Assembly (NCBI GenBank): GCA_951799445.1
Contig: OX637292.1
Coordinates: 12,403,296 to 12,467,295, forward strand
Origin: Pseudisothecium myosuroides
Taxonomy: Eukaryota; Streptophyta; Bryopsida; Hypnales; Lembophyllaceae
Direction of reading: 5' to 3'
Length of the DNA stretch: 64,000 nucleotides
Part shown: positions 47,737 through 59,575 of the stretch, piece after piece
Layout of the letters: each line of letters begins with the position of its first letter
Numbering within the stretch: position 1 is the stretch's first letter
Position numbers and translations under genes: made by a program
The notes under the pieces: generated by a model
Told to the model about the DNA's origin: nothing
The model's database searches: none
What the model saw: the letters and a program-made list of their open reading frames with translations, nothing else

Positions 47737-48329
47737 AGTAGAAGAGACAAGCTCTTTGTATACATATTGGGTGGTAGGAGGTAAAACAACCATGTGGGAT
47801 ATCTAAATTAGAATTAGTAGGAGCTCAAGTCAAAAGCAGGAGTGTTTAAAGTAGAATTTCAGACCTTGTTTAGGCATAGTAGAATAATTTTTTTCAAAAA
47901 CCTTTGAACTAAGGAAAGTTGTTAAATTAAGGAAAGTTTCATCTCCAAAAATCTTTTTGGGATTTCAAGTCTCCAATCAAAAGTAATGGACAAATTTCAA
48001 AGAGGGGTTGGAATGGACATTTTTTTGACATTTTTAAAAATCTTCTTTGAATTTTGTCTATAACTTTTGATTGAAAGCTTTAAATCTCAAACGGATTTTT
48101 GGAGATGAAACTTTACTTGATTTACCAACTTTTCTTGGTTCAATTTTTTTTTTGAATTTATTTTACTTTGCCCAAATGAGGTCTAAAATTCTACTTCAAA
48201 TACATCTAAAATCCTACTTTTAACTATGAGTGGTTGAGAAACTAAAAATTCTAAATTACTTATCCCACATGGGTTGTTCTACCTCCTACCACCCCATGAG
48301 TATATAAATAGCTTCTTTCCAAACATAAA
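47737..48329. repeat. foldback repeat family X, copy 3 (uninterrupted)
   Basis: Arms GGTGGTAGGAGGTAAAACAA and its inverse bound an inverted repeat; the central arms carry ATTTCAAGTCTCCAATCAAA and its inverse. Contains the unoccupied TA site matching the insertion at 23869-24333. Confidence 0.75.
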
Positions 48330-48631
48330 AACTCAAAATAATATGTTGATTGCAGTTGGATAGATTACATTGGTACATAACTCAATGTATTCTTTGGAGT
48401 TTCGGCAAACCATATGTCACCTTTAAAATTATTTGTTGATTTGCATGTGTGGTCCTAGAATTAAAAAAAATGAAGTGTATTATAAGTGTCGGTGCTGCCA
48501 CTATCCTAGCATTGAAGCTCATATTAATGATGTGGATGAAATTTGTAAATGAGGACTTCAGAGAAGAAAAGGCAGCCTCCCTGAAGGCTACTGAATGTTA
48601 TGGTCATGTTTGAATTTGTTCCAGGCTATTT
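48330..48631. other. intergenic DNA, nothing recognised
   Basis: No supported feature. Confidence 0.35.
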
Positions 48632-48633
48632 TA

Positions 48634-49508
48634 CAGTGCCCTCTAGAAAGTAAGGTAACCCCAATTACGCCTTGGAGGTGTATCTTTCAAAATTTGGCCT
48701 TTTCGGACCTAATTTTCAAAACTAGCTTATTGAATTTATTGTTTTATGCAATCTTCATCAACATGCCAAATTTCAATTTCAAAGAACAAATTTTTTATTT
48801 TTGATGATTTATTTTGTGAGTTTTTCATTGTGTTACAAAATAATTGATTGAAAAATATTGGTGATGATTTTTTTAAATTTTATTGTGCAAATATTTAAGA
48901 AATGTCAATGTGCACATTTCACTTTTAGGGAAAACTTACAGTACCTAGGAAAATTTTTACACTATAGAGAATTCAATGTCAAAGGGTCACTAATATAAAA
49001 TTTGCAAATAACAAATTTATCTAATTATAATTAGTTTTTCACAAACCAATTGCACCATCATGCTCAAAGGTATAGAAGTAGTCATAATATAAGGTTCAAT
49101 TACTAAAATATAATTGCAATTTAAAGATATTTATTTCATAAAATTTGGGAAGGCAACACCTTGACATTGAATTCTCTTTAGTCTAAAATTTTTCTTTGGT
49201 AATGTAAGTTTCTCTAAAAGTGAAATGTGCACATTGATGTTTCTTAAATATTTGCACAATAAAATTAGAAAAATTCATCACCAATATTTTTTAATCAATT
49301 ATTCTGTAACACAATGAAAAACTCACAAAATAATTCACCAGAAATGAAATTTTTGTTTTTTCAAATTGAAGTTTGGCACGTTGATGAAGCTTGCATAAAA
49401 CCATAAATTTAATAGGTTAGTTTTGAAAATTAGATCCAGAAAGGGCAAATTTTGAAAGATACACCTCCAAGTCGAAATTGGAGTTACCTTACTTTCTAGA
49501 GGGCAGTG
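48634..49508. mobile_element. 875-bp TA-flanked foldback element
   Basis: Ends CAGTGCCCTCTAGAAAGTAA and CACTGCCCTCTAGAAAGTAA as inverted repeats, with TA at 48632-48633 and 49509-49510. The arms pair over about 95 bp with few mismatches and, less well, across the whole element. Centre related to the elements at 45.9-47.3 kb. Non-coding. Confidence 0.85.
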
Positions 49509-49592
49509 TAGATGTATTGTTGCTAACTTTGGAGTTTCTGATGAGGGTTTTACTATCCGATATTTATTGTGTAGAAGTTGTCTGTTATCAAG

Positions 49593-50454
49593 TCAACCCC
49601 TAAAGTCCTAACAGTCCTCTCAGAGGACTCTTCAAGATTTGATCAAGTACTTATGATCTGAATTTTTAGCATGATTTTTTGAATTTTTTTTCCAAAATAG
49701 GAAAACTAATTAGTTTTATAAAAATATAATTTTTATTTCAATCAAAGCCTGGAAACAAAAATTGTGCCACAATTAGCCCAAAATTGACGAGGATAGGGCA
49801 ACAAAAAAACTATAGAAACTTGAAAGAATTTTTTGTTAAATTTATTTCTTATAGATTATATTTCTCCTATATTGAAAGATTTTATTCATTTCATTTGGAT
49901 AAGTGATGTGAAAGTTATGAAGCTTCTTGTTTCAAAGGCAATCTTGGCAAATTAGGGTTTAGTTTTCTTTTTAAAACACTTTCACTATTGGAATTAGTAT
50001 GATTCAATTTTATTGCAAAATTATCAAGAATTTAGTTTTTCCTTCTATCTTGTACTTGCTTTGATATAACAATGTTTTAAAGAATGAAAATCCTGGAGTT
50101 TATTTATTTATTTTTTAATTTTCCAAACCCTCAACTTAGTTCCTCAATATAAAAAATTTAAAATTCACAATTTTTAGGACAAAAAATTTGAGTTAAGAGG
50201 ATTCAAAGCCTTTTAATTTAGTCAAGCTAGGAACAAAAGAATTTGTTTTCTTCACTTTCAATGCTTATATCTAGTGATTGATATGGTCAAAGTTTTAGAA
50301 ATTTCTTTCCCACATTTTCATACTAGTCTAATGCAAGTTCTTACGGTTGGATATGCAGAAGAAATAAATGTTCAAAATTTTTGTTGTTTGCATTGAAAAT
50401 GACAATTTTGAGTGTTTTTTGACGAATAAATGGACTTGGGACTTTAGGGGTTAA
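49593..50454. mobile_element. TTAA-family element (copy F)
   Basis: Left TCAA-CCCCTAAAGTCC (TTAA with one change) and right GGACTTTAGGGG-TTAA. 862 bp, non-coding. Confidence 0.75.
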
Positions 50455-51754
50455 AAATGAGATTGTTATTAAAATTTCCAAGCATGGCTAGAATGTTGCT
50501 TCTTTATGTTTCTTTTGTTCCTATTGGACACCAGAGTGAGTGAATAACACATGTAGACTAGCTGCATTCAACCCTATAATGTTCTTGCAAACATTAAGTG
50601 TCCTTTTGGATGACTTCACCTAATATTGTAGGATGAAAAAAAAAGCATTTTTTCATCCAATTTTTTTTGAAGCTGATAGAGTACATTTTCAGTAAATGGC
50701 ATTGCAAATTCCCTCATTGTAGTATTATTGACTTTTTTAAATTTATGAATCACCCTTGTCAAGAATATATTTTGGCCATTTCTTTCTATTTACTCTTGTT
50801 GTGAATTTCAGCCATTAAAATGATATTTTATAAATTTGAATACAACTAAGAAAATGAAGCTTATCAAGTATAGATTCTACTCCAATTAGAACTTTTGAAA
50901 AATTTATAAATTTCCATATTTTATAACAATATGAACTTTGGGTTTATAACCATGGTTTGTTGATTTTTTAATTTTAGAATGACAAGGTAACTTTGGTTTA
51001 TACCATGATATTATGCACTATGATATAAATCTATGGTGAAAATTTCAGATTTTTTGAGTGCATTCTTTATTTGATACAACTTTTCTTCATTTTTTTCTAA
51101 AGAAATTCACATTAATTTCAAATTTTTCCCAATTTTTTTGAAAATATATTCACTCTTGTAACAAACATATTATTTTATCTCTAAAAAATAAAAATAAAAA
51201 TTTCATTCATATCTTATTGCAAAGTGGCAGCAAACAAAGTGATGGACAACGAGGCTTGAAATTAGTGGACATAGGCTCATCTTTCCCAAATGACCTTTCG
51301 ACTTGAGGGATTAAAATTAAAACTGTCTATTAGTGAAAAATTCCAAGTATGGCCAATGAATGTTACTTATTTACTTCGCTTTTGTTCCTATAAGGTACAA
51401 GAGCGAGCGCGGGTTTTATGTGTCCTAGCTGCATAAAAATAGGTACGTCACGGATGGCATATTTAAAAGTACCGTTTAGGTATGTTCGCATTTGGTGTTA
51501 AAGAGTGTTATTATTGAGGGTCTTAGGAATGAATTTAGACCTACTTTTGGACTGGATTCACATTGCAAACCTCATCCCTAACACCAAGTTTGAACGTACT
51601 GTAAGTATTATCACCTCCAAAGTTATTTGTGGCCATGTAAGTTGTGGAGATTCATATTATATCCTTTTCTTATGGCAGTATTTCATGATTTGTAACTCTA
51701 TTGTGTCTGCTATGTGTGGAGTATGTGTAGTTGGGCATTTGGCAGTCCTCAGTT
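50455..51754. repeat. AT-rich DNA with a diverged duplicated segment
   Basis: About 50455-50580 resembles about 51313-51440 (TTCCAAGCATGGC and TTCCAAGTATGGC; TTTTGTTCCTAT; CTAGCTGCAT). Both follow a TTAA-family-like end (GGGGTTAA at 50454; GAGGGATTAA at about 51310), suggesting duplication or two insertions of a composite unit. The + frame at 51505-51789 has no recognised features. Confidence 0.4.
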
Positions 51755-52334
51755 TTAACCCGGAGGCATATTTCAGGTATAGATTGTGAAAAACTACCAT
51801 TTTTAGGGCAATGAGAAAAAAATGAGAAATAAAAGTTTTTTTTTCAAAATTCAACCATACAAATTTCTACTAGACTAACATAAAAATGTGTAGAAAAATT
51901 TTCAGAAACTTTGACCGTACGGATTGAAAGATTATAACGTTTGAAGTTAGAAGAAAAAGTTTTTTTTTAGCCTTGCCCAACAGGGCCAACAAACTTTAAC
52001 TCTTCCTAGAGTGAGATTTTTACACTGCGCATGCTTAGTTTTTTTTTTACATTTTCATCTTACATCATGTAAATTACATACATGCCAAATTTTAGAAGTT
52101 GATGAGCTTACTTGGAAAAGATTCTCAAAAGATTCCCAAATTGTCCGAGCTGCTAGAAAAATTTAGGGCAGTATAACTTTTGATTTGCGAACTCAATCGG
52201 AAAAAAAAATAGATTTTCACTATCGGGGAACATTGTGTCAAAATTTCATGAACATCTGACCAAAATTGACTTCATAGGAACCTACCTGGATTTTCAATTG
52301 TCCGTTCAACGGACAATTGTCCTTAAGGGGTTAA
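51755..52334. mobile_element. TTAA-family element (copy G), worn left end
   Basis: Left TTAA-CCCGGAGG and right CCTTAAGGGG-TTAA. Interior resembles copy E (42423-43353). 580 bp, non-coding. Confidence 0.65.
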
Positions 52335-52372
52335 GGCCCAAATGGGAGATGACTTTGTGGGTATAAGTTAGA

Positions 52373-53407
52373 TACATCACAAAGTTTAGAACTTGCGGTT
52401 TGTCAACAGTTATCATGTGGTTATCATTGTTTCACGGGTTCGCACGTTAATATACAATTTAGCGCATCATTACAATGCATTACTTTACAATTTATCGCAT
52501 CGTTATGATGCATTACTTTCAATTGCAAGTAATGTATCGTAACAATGTGATAAATTGTAAAGTAATGCATCGCAATGATGCGTTAAATTGCATAGTAATG
52601 TGCAAACCCATGAAACAACGATAACCATATGATAATTGTTGACAAACCAAAGGTTTAGGGTGATTGCAAGAAACAATTATATTATTTCCTGTCACACGTT
52701 GGGTGTTGATAAGTTTTTTGACCATAACTATTGTGTTTTGACTTCAAATGGCTCAAAATTCATAGACAAGGTACTCATGATTATTATACACCTTTCTTAA
52801 TTTTTTGGAATCTTTTAAAAATGTTTCACTATTTAATAATAGCCCCCGATTATATGTCCCAAATGCCAATTTTGAGGTTTTTAGTACAATTTAGTACCCA
52901 TAAAAACGAATTTGGAGATGAAATTTGGTGGAGATGGTCTTCTAATAGACTTATAGGTACTGCCCAAAGGAATTCTGAAAATGCTCAATTTTATGTGGTG
53001 TAGATGTCTACAAAGTGAGCCTCTTTCTACTTGCATTTCAAAACATGTAAAAAATTATTTTGGTGGTTTTTTTGGTGAATGACTATCTCTATAGAGTTGC
53101 TACAAATGGCAAATTTTTTATTTTTTATTTTTTATTTTTTATTTTTTTACTAATTAAAACATTGAAGTATCTATTTTCTTGAGATTTGGCACTTTTCTAG
53201 TTCTCCTACTTAGAGAATTTTTTAATGAATTTCCTTTAGTGGTTACCTTCATCTTAAAAGTACATATATTGGCCATGTTTTTTAATTTTTTAAAAAATTG
53301 ATTTCCTAATTTTAAAGTATTCTAAAAAAAATCATGAGTATTGTTGCAAAACGCAACAAATAGTACAGGTGTTTCTTGCAATCACCCTTCTGAGCTTTGT
53401 GATATAG
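52373..53407. mobile_element. near-complete hairpin element split by another transposon
   Basis: The left arm (52373-52510) and right arm (52515-52657, then 53388-53407) pair for about 135 bp with almost no loop (ACTTTCAATTGCAAGT at the centre). The right arm is interrupted by the element 52658-53387; beyond it, CTGAGCTTTGTGATATAG continues the pairing with the left end ATACATCACAAAGTTTAG. A worn relative lies at about 12070-12250. Confidence 0.8.
52658..53387. mobile_element. TIR element with GGGTGATTGCAAGAAAC ends
   Basis: Ends GGGTGATTGCAAGAAACA and its inverse; flanks TTTA and TTCT. The opposite arm of the host hairpin preserves TTCT at this point, so the left copy of a 4-bp duplication has probably mutated. 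Carries the unoccupied site for the 8-bp insertion seen at 20305-20821. Non-coding, 730 bp. Confidence 0.82.
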
Positions 53408-53425
53408 GCATTCACCAGAGTGTTG

Positions 53426-54464
53426 TTCACCTTGTAGTTTTCAGCATATGGAGACCCAAGCGAGTTCTATAATCCTTAAAAGACATTTCATGTTTAGGCT
53501 TGGTCAAACTTCATTACATTTCTATATTAAAACACATATTTTCAAAATTTGATATTTTTCACATAAAATATAACTCTTGTAATATATGTCTATAATTTCA
53601 TTTCATTTTTTCATAATTAAAAACATCAAATTGAATTTTATATGATTTTTTAAAGAATTTTCTTTGAAAAAATCATAGTAATTACAAAAAAGTTTTAAAT
53701 AGTATGAAATTTTCAAGAAAAATGGAAATAATAGTGACAAACATCATGGTGTACTTGATGTACTCTTTGAGCTCACATCAAGAGAAATTCGATCAAAAAA
53801 AAGTTCAAAAAGCGGTGTATATTGAACTTTCAAGATGCTTTCTTCAAAGTGTCACAAAAATTAAAATTTTAAAATTTTTGGAAAAAAATATAACGGAACA
53901 AAAAGTAGAATATTTGAGCTACATTTTCTTAGTTAAGCTTAAAATGATTTAAAATCAAGAGCTACATGAAAATTCAAATTTAGACTATCAAAATGTCCAT
54001 GGGGCTTGCAATGTCTTTTAAAGAATAATTCCTATCAAAAGTGGGTGCCCTTGTCTCTCAAGTGACTCTAGTAAGTTAATTTGTCTCTAGTAAGTACATT
54101 ATAGCTTCTCTGTACAATCTAGATTTAGGATATGAAAAATTGGTTTGTTGGGGCCAAAAAATTAGATGGAATTGAGGTAAATACATAGCATGTTCTATAA
54201 TTTTTTGAAGATTTTTACACCTTAGTGAATTATGGATAAAAACTCGGTGTATTCATCGTGAATACATTGAATATGTTTTTTGCCTAAACATAGTTTCACC
54301 CCTTTATTCTTTTATTTTATTTTATAATCTCATAATTTGCTCCACAACTTTGCCAAGATGTTTATAATTTCATGTTTTACCCAATACATAAGGGAACCGG
54401 CACAAAAATGTGAAATACTAGAAATCAAGGCCCAGGCATGGTCTCCATATCCTAAAAGGGTTAA
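53426..54464. mobile_element. degenerate TTAA-type element with a nested one
   Basis: CATATGGAGACC near 53445 is mirrored by GGTCTCCATATCC near 54450, next to AGGG-TTAA (54461-54464); the left edge TTCACC is a worn TTAACCC. Inside, 53476-54021 is bounded by TTAA-AAGACATT and its inverse, possibly a second insertion. Moderate support only. Confidence 0.45.
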
Positions 54465-55930
54465 TCCATCACTAGTATTTTACTTCTGAGTTTGTTCACT
54501 TTTGGAGCATGGTTGGTGTACTACAATTTGCCTCAAGAAAATCCATTTTATCATATAGGAACAAAATTGTAAAGATTTAAACGGACATAATTATTGAGCT
54601 TCTCACACGCTACTTGTATCCTGGAGGAACATTTTTGTATATAGGGATGTCACTATAACTATCTTTTGAGTGGATAGTTGAGTTTTTTCACTCAATTTCG
54701 ACTCATACTCAATCTGATTCATTTTCAGATTCGTTTTCTCACCTCACCCCCCCTCTATCCCCTCACTTGTATTTTTTCCCAGACGGTTTTTTTTGCAATT
54801 GATATGTGATTATGTGATTTCCGTATGTATATCGTTTGTATTCATTTATGTATATCAGTATTCGTATTTTGTATGCATATATCCCGTATCCCATATCATA
54901 TGTACTGCATCACAAAGTTCCTCTGTCACGAAATGTCAATAGTAATCGCACGATTATCGTCAAGCACTGCTTTCGTGTTACATTCATTCATTTGGGAATA
55001 TTGTTGTGACACGATATTGGCATTCATGATGACAATGCGATTTAGGCATCTCATTCACATGTAAATTTTAAGTGTTGAAGCTGCACGATAGCTGTGCCTT
55101 ACTAAATATGTATAACTTCAGTGCTATAGCGATGGATGACTGACTCTGCGTCGCATTAGTGCTTATTTTAGACACATAAAGTTAGTGCTTCTATCACACA
55201 ACAACATGCCTATGCATTGAATTTGCACTACTACTGCACTTTCTTCTGTTTCAAAGTTTGCACACTAAATCCGTCTATTTAACACAATAATATTCAATTC
55301 ATATTGTATTCTGATTTGTACTTAGAGAATAGTATTCAATTCTAGCACTCAGTTACATTGATCCGTCGAAAGGCCAGGTATTAGGATAGTTTACTGTAGT
55401 ACTTAATAAATGCCTACTATATTGCACACTAATAATTAATAAACTTAATTGTACCTTTAAAAATATTCATTCCATGTATTCAATTTATTGTAAAATGAAA
55501 CCCGTTAACTAAAAATTTTACTTGTAGTTCAGTTCAACTAGTATACTTCAAATTTTTTTTAAAGTTAATTGAAAAATTCTAAAGTCTTAGTAAGAACTCG
55601 CAAAAGCTACTACAAAATATTATACTACGTGTAGTGCATGTATTCTGAGGCATTTTGTGACACTGACCAACTAAACTACAATACTTCTGTCAGTTTGCCG
55701 TAATTGTTGGGGTCACTAAATTGTGATAAATTATATTTGTCACTTTAATCTCCAAGTCATTCTTCACTATAGAAATCATCAATAACCATCAAATTATCTA
55801 ACAAGACAGAATGAAAAATTTTACACACATTTTATAAACATTGGACGTTTAATAATTACATGATGGTTATGCAGGGAAAAATAATCTATAAGGAGTTATA
55901 TAAGCAGGAGTCCCGGATGATAAAGAAAGA
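54465..55930. other. intergenic DNA downstream of the Plavaka-like gene
   Basis: AT-rich, nothing recognised. I did not find inverted ends that would bound the transposase gene as a complete element. Confidence 0.4.
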
Positions 55931-58900
55931 TTAGAATTTGTATTTATTGAGGAAAAAATGACCATCTTCTACAAAATTCGGCACAATGTGGACGACTCGA
56001 AGAATGGTAGCAACATCTACCACCAAGTAACAAGAATCTATATATGGATCCCATACAAGCTGTTTGCATCTTACCAGCTCGTTCAATCGACTACCATGCA
56101 CAACCTTATACATGCGTACAAATGCTAAGTTCTTCGGTGCCAACATATTACTTTCAGAATCTACAAAGGACACTTGGAAAATGAGTCGCAGTTGGGCATA
56201 CATTGTGATTTCATCCATGCCTGCATCCTCCATTTGCAGAGCAACATCACTGTAGTATGGTGCTCCATGAAATTCATGGCTTGCACGACCATAAAGTGGC
56301 CAATCTCCAAATCGTTCACCTGGTCCAGCTGGTACAGCCAAAGAAGAAAAGATGCAAAGAACTTCACCTCCTTGTAAATTATTTGCGTCTTTAAAGACAT
56401 GAAGGCTTTGTGGCAGTTGGAAAAGCTCATGTTGTGCTGAAAGAATGGAACACACACGAGGTAGCAGTTTATTTCTGAAAGGCAGTTCAAGGGAAGTAGG
56501 TATCAACCAGGACAACCGAAGGTTTGCATGGGGGCCGGACATGACATTCTCTCCAATCTGCACAGCCTAAACAGACATCCAAACAAATGAAATCAGTTCA
56601 TTTGGTTGTCATTATAATTAAAACCAAAGAAATGCAAATCCTTTTTATATGGTCCTTCAAAGCATATGATATTGATTCAGTAGCAAACCTGATCTAAGGC
56701 TGTTACTTTTTCAGTTGCTGATTCAAATGCTTCAACTTCTCCAACTTTTCGTCGATAGGATTGCAATCGAGAATTGTGTTTCAAGATTTGACCAGTGTAA
56801 TCACACCTATTGCTTGATCGATAGGCAGACTTCATGAGATTAATGTGCAAGTGCTCATACATGTTGGTGATGTATTCAAAAGGTGAACCTGAACGCCGGA
56901 TTGCATCACTGAAATGACGCATTGCATGGATTTTCACCAAATTGAAAGAAGATTTCTGATGATCTTTTAAGCTCCGCTTGAAAGATGTGATTGCCCTTTC
57001 ATTCACAAAAGTACATGAAACTATTAGAAAATTATCACCTGGGTACTGAAATTTAGATCAACATCTTCAAAAAATCAATATTTTCTTACTATATGATTGG
57101 AATGAACATGAAACCTACAGAAACTGTCATGCAAGTTCATTTACTCACAAGCACATGAGATCATCCATCTCTTTGAGGGTCGTCTCAGTGTACACATGTG
57201 TGTGGCACGCTAACTGATACCATTCGAGGAACTTTACCATTGCCGATATACATTCGTCTTCAAATACTCCAATCATGCAAAAGACAATAACCTGATACAA
57301 CCAATATCATCTTATTATCCAAGATTTGTATAGTTGAATTTTCAAGAATTATAGTTGAGCTACAAGATTCTTCAATTCACATCACTCATCATCAATTAAC
57401 TTAATACTCAAAAAATATATACTATAACGGTAAAATGGTTCATGTCTGATTCTAATATATAGTTGTTTTATCATACCTGCATCACTACTCGATGTTCAAA
57501 TGCTGCAAAGTTGGCATTTGAACGAAAATAGCCACCTTTGTCAGTTCCTGGTATCCGAAAGCTCTGATATCGAGATGTTCTTCTGATAAAGAGAAGGCGC
57601 TCATCCAACATATGCAACACATTGCTTGACCCTCCCAATACTTTTAAAATATCTACCAAGGTTTTGAAAACTCCAAGATCTGATTGATGCATAATATCAA
57701 CATGCAAACACTTGTAGGGATTTCCCATGGCTGTGTCACCGCCGTTGAAGCCCCAAAGTGCACACTGCAATTCAAGAATAAACACATTGTTAGTACAGAT
57801 CAATTAGCACGTGCCTCAAACTTACTATGTACATGCAAACACTTTTGTAGTGTTTCAGAAAATACAGAGACTGAACACAAGAATCTTTTTACTATTTTCC
57901 AACAATTGGTAGCAAACAAATACAAAGGAAATTGAAAGCTAAAATTTCATATTACGTACCTCAACTCCATGTAAGGAATGTAATTTTGAGATAGCCATCT
58001 TCTCTGTTGTTGTTCTTGCCTCTTTCATTTCTTTGAATATGGACTTCATACTTGATTCCGTTCGGTACTCCAATATTTGATTTGTCATATTCAGTTCATC
58101 TCTTGGGCAAAGACATAAGCTACAAGGTAGCTCGCATTTGTTGGTGTCATATGTGCACGTAATCTAACAAAGCAACATCTCAACATTTAATATAGAAGTT
58201 ACAATGTCCTATTGCATGTCATTACACATGGACTTCATTCTTATGAAGTCATTGAATAATCAAGAATTCAAATATTACTACAAAATATATCATTATATAT
58301 TCCAAAAGCTTGATTTTGGGTAGCAGTACGTGCCTTTGATCCTTCTGGATGATCACAAACATATGCAAAAAGAAGTGGAAAGACAAGCTGTTCAACCCCA
58401 TGTGGATCACAGATGACGGTTCCCCTTCACATGTACAATTGTAGTCAGTACTTGTCATCACTATTAACAACTTCAAAGTGCAACTATAGAGAATATGACA
58501 AAATTCGTTTCATACTTTAGAATTCAAATAAATTATAAGCTTACGAGCTCTGGTAATTGGAGACTGCAACCAATGACCAATCTCAAATGATAAGCAATTT
58601 TTAACTAAAAAAAGGATTCACATAGTTTAAATCATACCTGAAACTTAATTTCTTCAAGGGTTGAAGAATTTGATTAAGACACTCATGGAAAATGTCAAGT
58701 CTTCTATGGTGTGAAGATAAGTCTGATGCAGGAATAACAGGCATCACTCCTAGAAGTATATGTCCTTCTTCTTGAGCACGTAATTCACAAGCAATGTTTC
58801 CTAGAGACAGAACCAAAGGGTAGCCACTCACCCTTCCATTGTTTGAGAGAGTTGTCTGATCACTATACAAAATGAGAGGGGCTATGATTGCACCTTCGCA

Positions 58901-59554
58901 ACCAATGTGACCTTGCATAAATTGCCACCAGTTGCAAGTGCTTGGAATAGAATATGACGGTTCTGCTGTATTGGATGGCGTCGTTGATGATGTGGGGCCT
59001 AGATCAAAGTTCTCACAGTTGGCTGGGGCTGAAAATAATGAAGACAGAGCTAATACCGGGTCCTTGTAGTAAAGACATATTGGATAAGGGTCTCCTATTT
59101 TTTCCTTGACTTTATACTCCAACCAACCATCTTCTACACGATGAAGTGCATTTTCATAATTGTTGCAATCTGAAGTTGATTTGACAGTGACATTCTCTAA
59201 CTTGAAGGACTTGTGGAAAAGCACATTTCGAAACAAATTTGTGATGTCCCGCTCCGATAAACCCATACCATTTTTACAATGTCGTATCCAATGAACCAAG
59301 GAAAACGTTGAGTCATACGGTCTTTCTTCGTGGACAACATTAGCAGTTTCTAGAACTTCCGCGAAATTGAAGTTCTGATCTGGAGAATTTTGGTTCTGCA
59401 AGGCTTCTTCAACCAATTCCTACAGCTGAGTGTCTGATGATTTACACTTCTTTCTATGTAAAGTTTTACAATGGATACTTTTTTGGTGGTTCGTCAGATT
59501 TGCTTTGTTGAAGAAGTTTACAGCACCACATCGGTCACAGTTGAATGATACCAT
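55931..59554 (-). pseudogene. Plavaka-family (CACTA-related) transposase-like gene, seven exons, one in-frame TAG
   Basis: Exons on - are 59575-58638 (ATG at 59554), 58424-58334, 58163-57960, 57764-57477, 57291-57149, 56995-56689 and 56566-55931. From the ATG they sum to 2586 nt (862 codons) with matching phases at every junction. Intron 2 would use a GC donor (AAAG|GCACGT); the rest are GT-AG. The N-terminus has a C2H2 zinc finger (C6, C9, H23, H28), usual for Plavaka proteins. Family segments follow: LYSDQTTLS (Asp near 232, a likely catalytic position), LVLSLGNI, DPHGVEQLVFPLLFAY, CTYDTNKCELPC, CLHVDIMHQ, and near the end YLVVDVATILRVVHIVP. Plavaka proteins are DDE transposases of the CACTA group. 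Codon 45 (59422-59420) is TAG, so the finger is cut off from the core unless splicing removes it. It could be a decayed transposon, or a domesticated gene given its intact introns and phases. Confidence 0.82.
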
Positions 59555-59575
59555 CACCAATACCGAAATGGAGTC

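Noticed and set aside
53704..53952. 82-codon Lys-rich + frame
   Set aside because: Lies in AT-rich transposon-derived DNA; composition explains the open frame.
58540..58575. 19-nt micro-exon in the Plavaka-like gene (TCTCCAATTACCAGAGCTC between AG and GTAAGC)
   Set aside because: Including it breaks the frame of the next exon, whereas joining exon 1 directly to 58424 keeps the frame.
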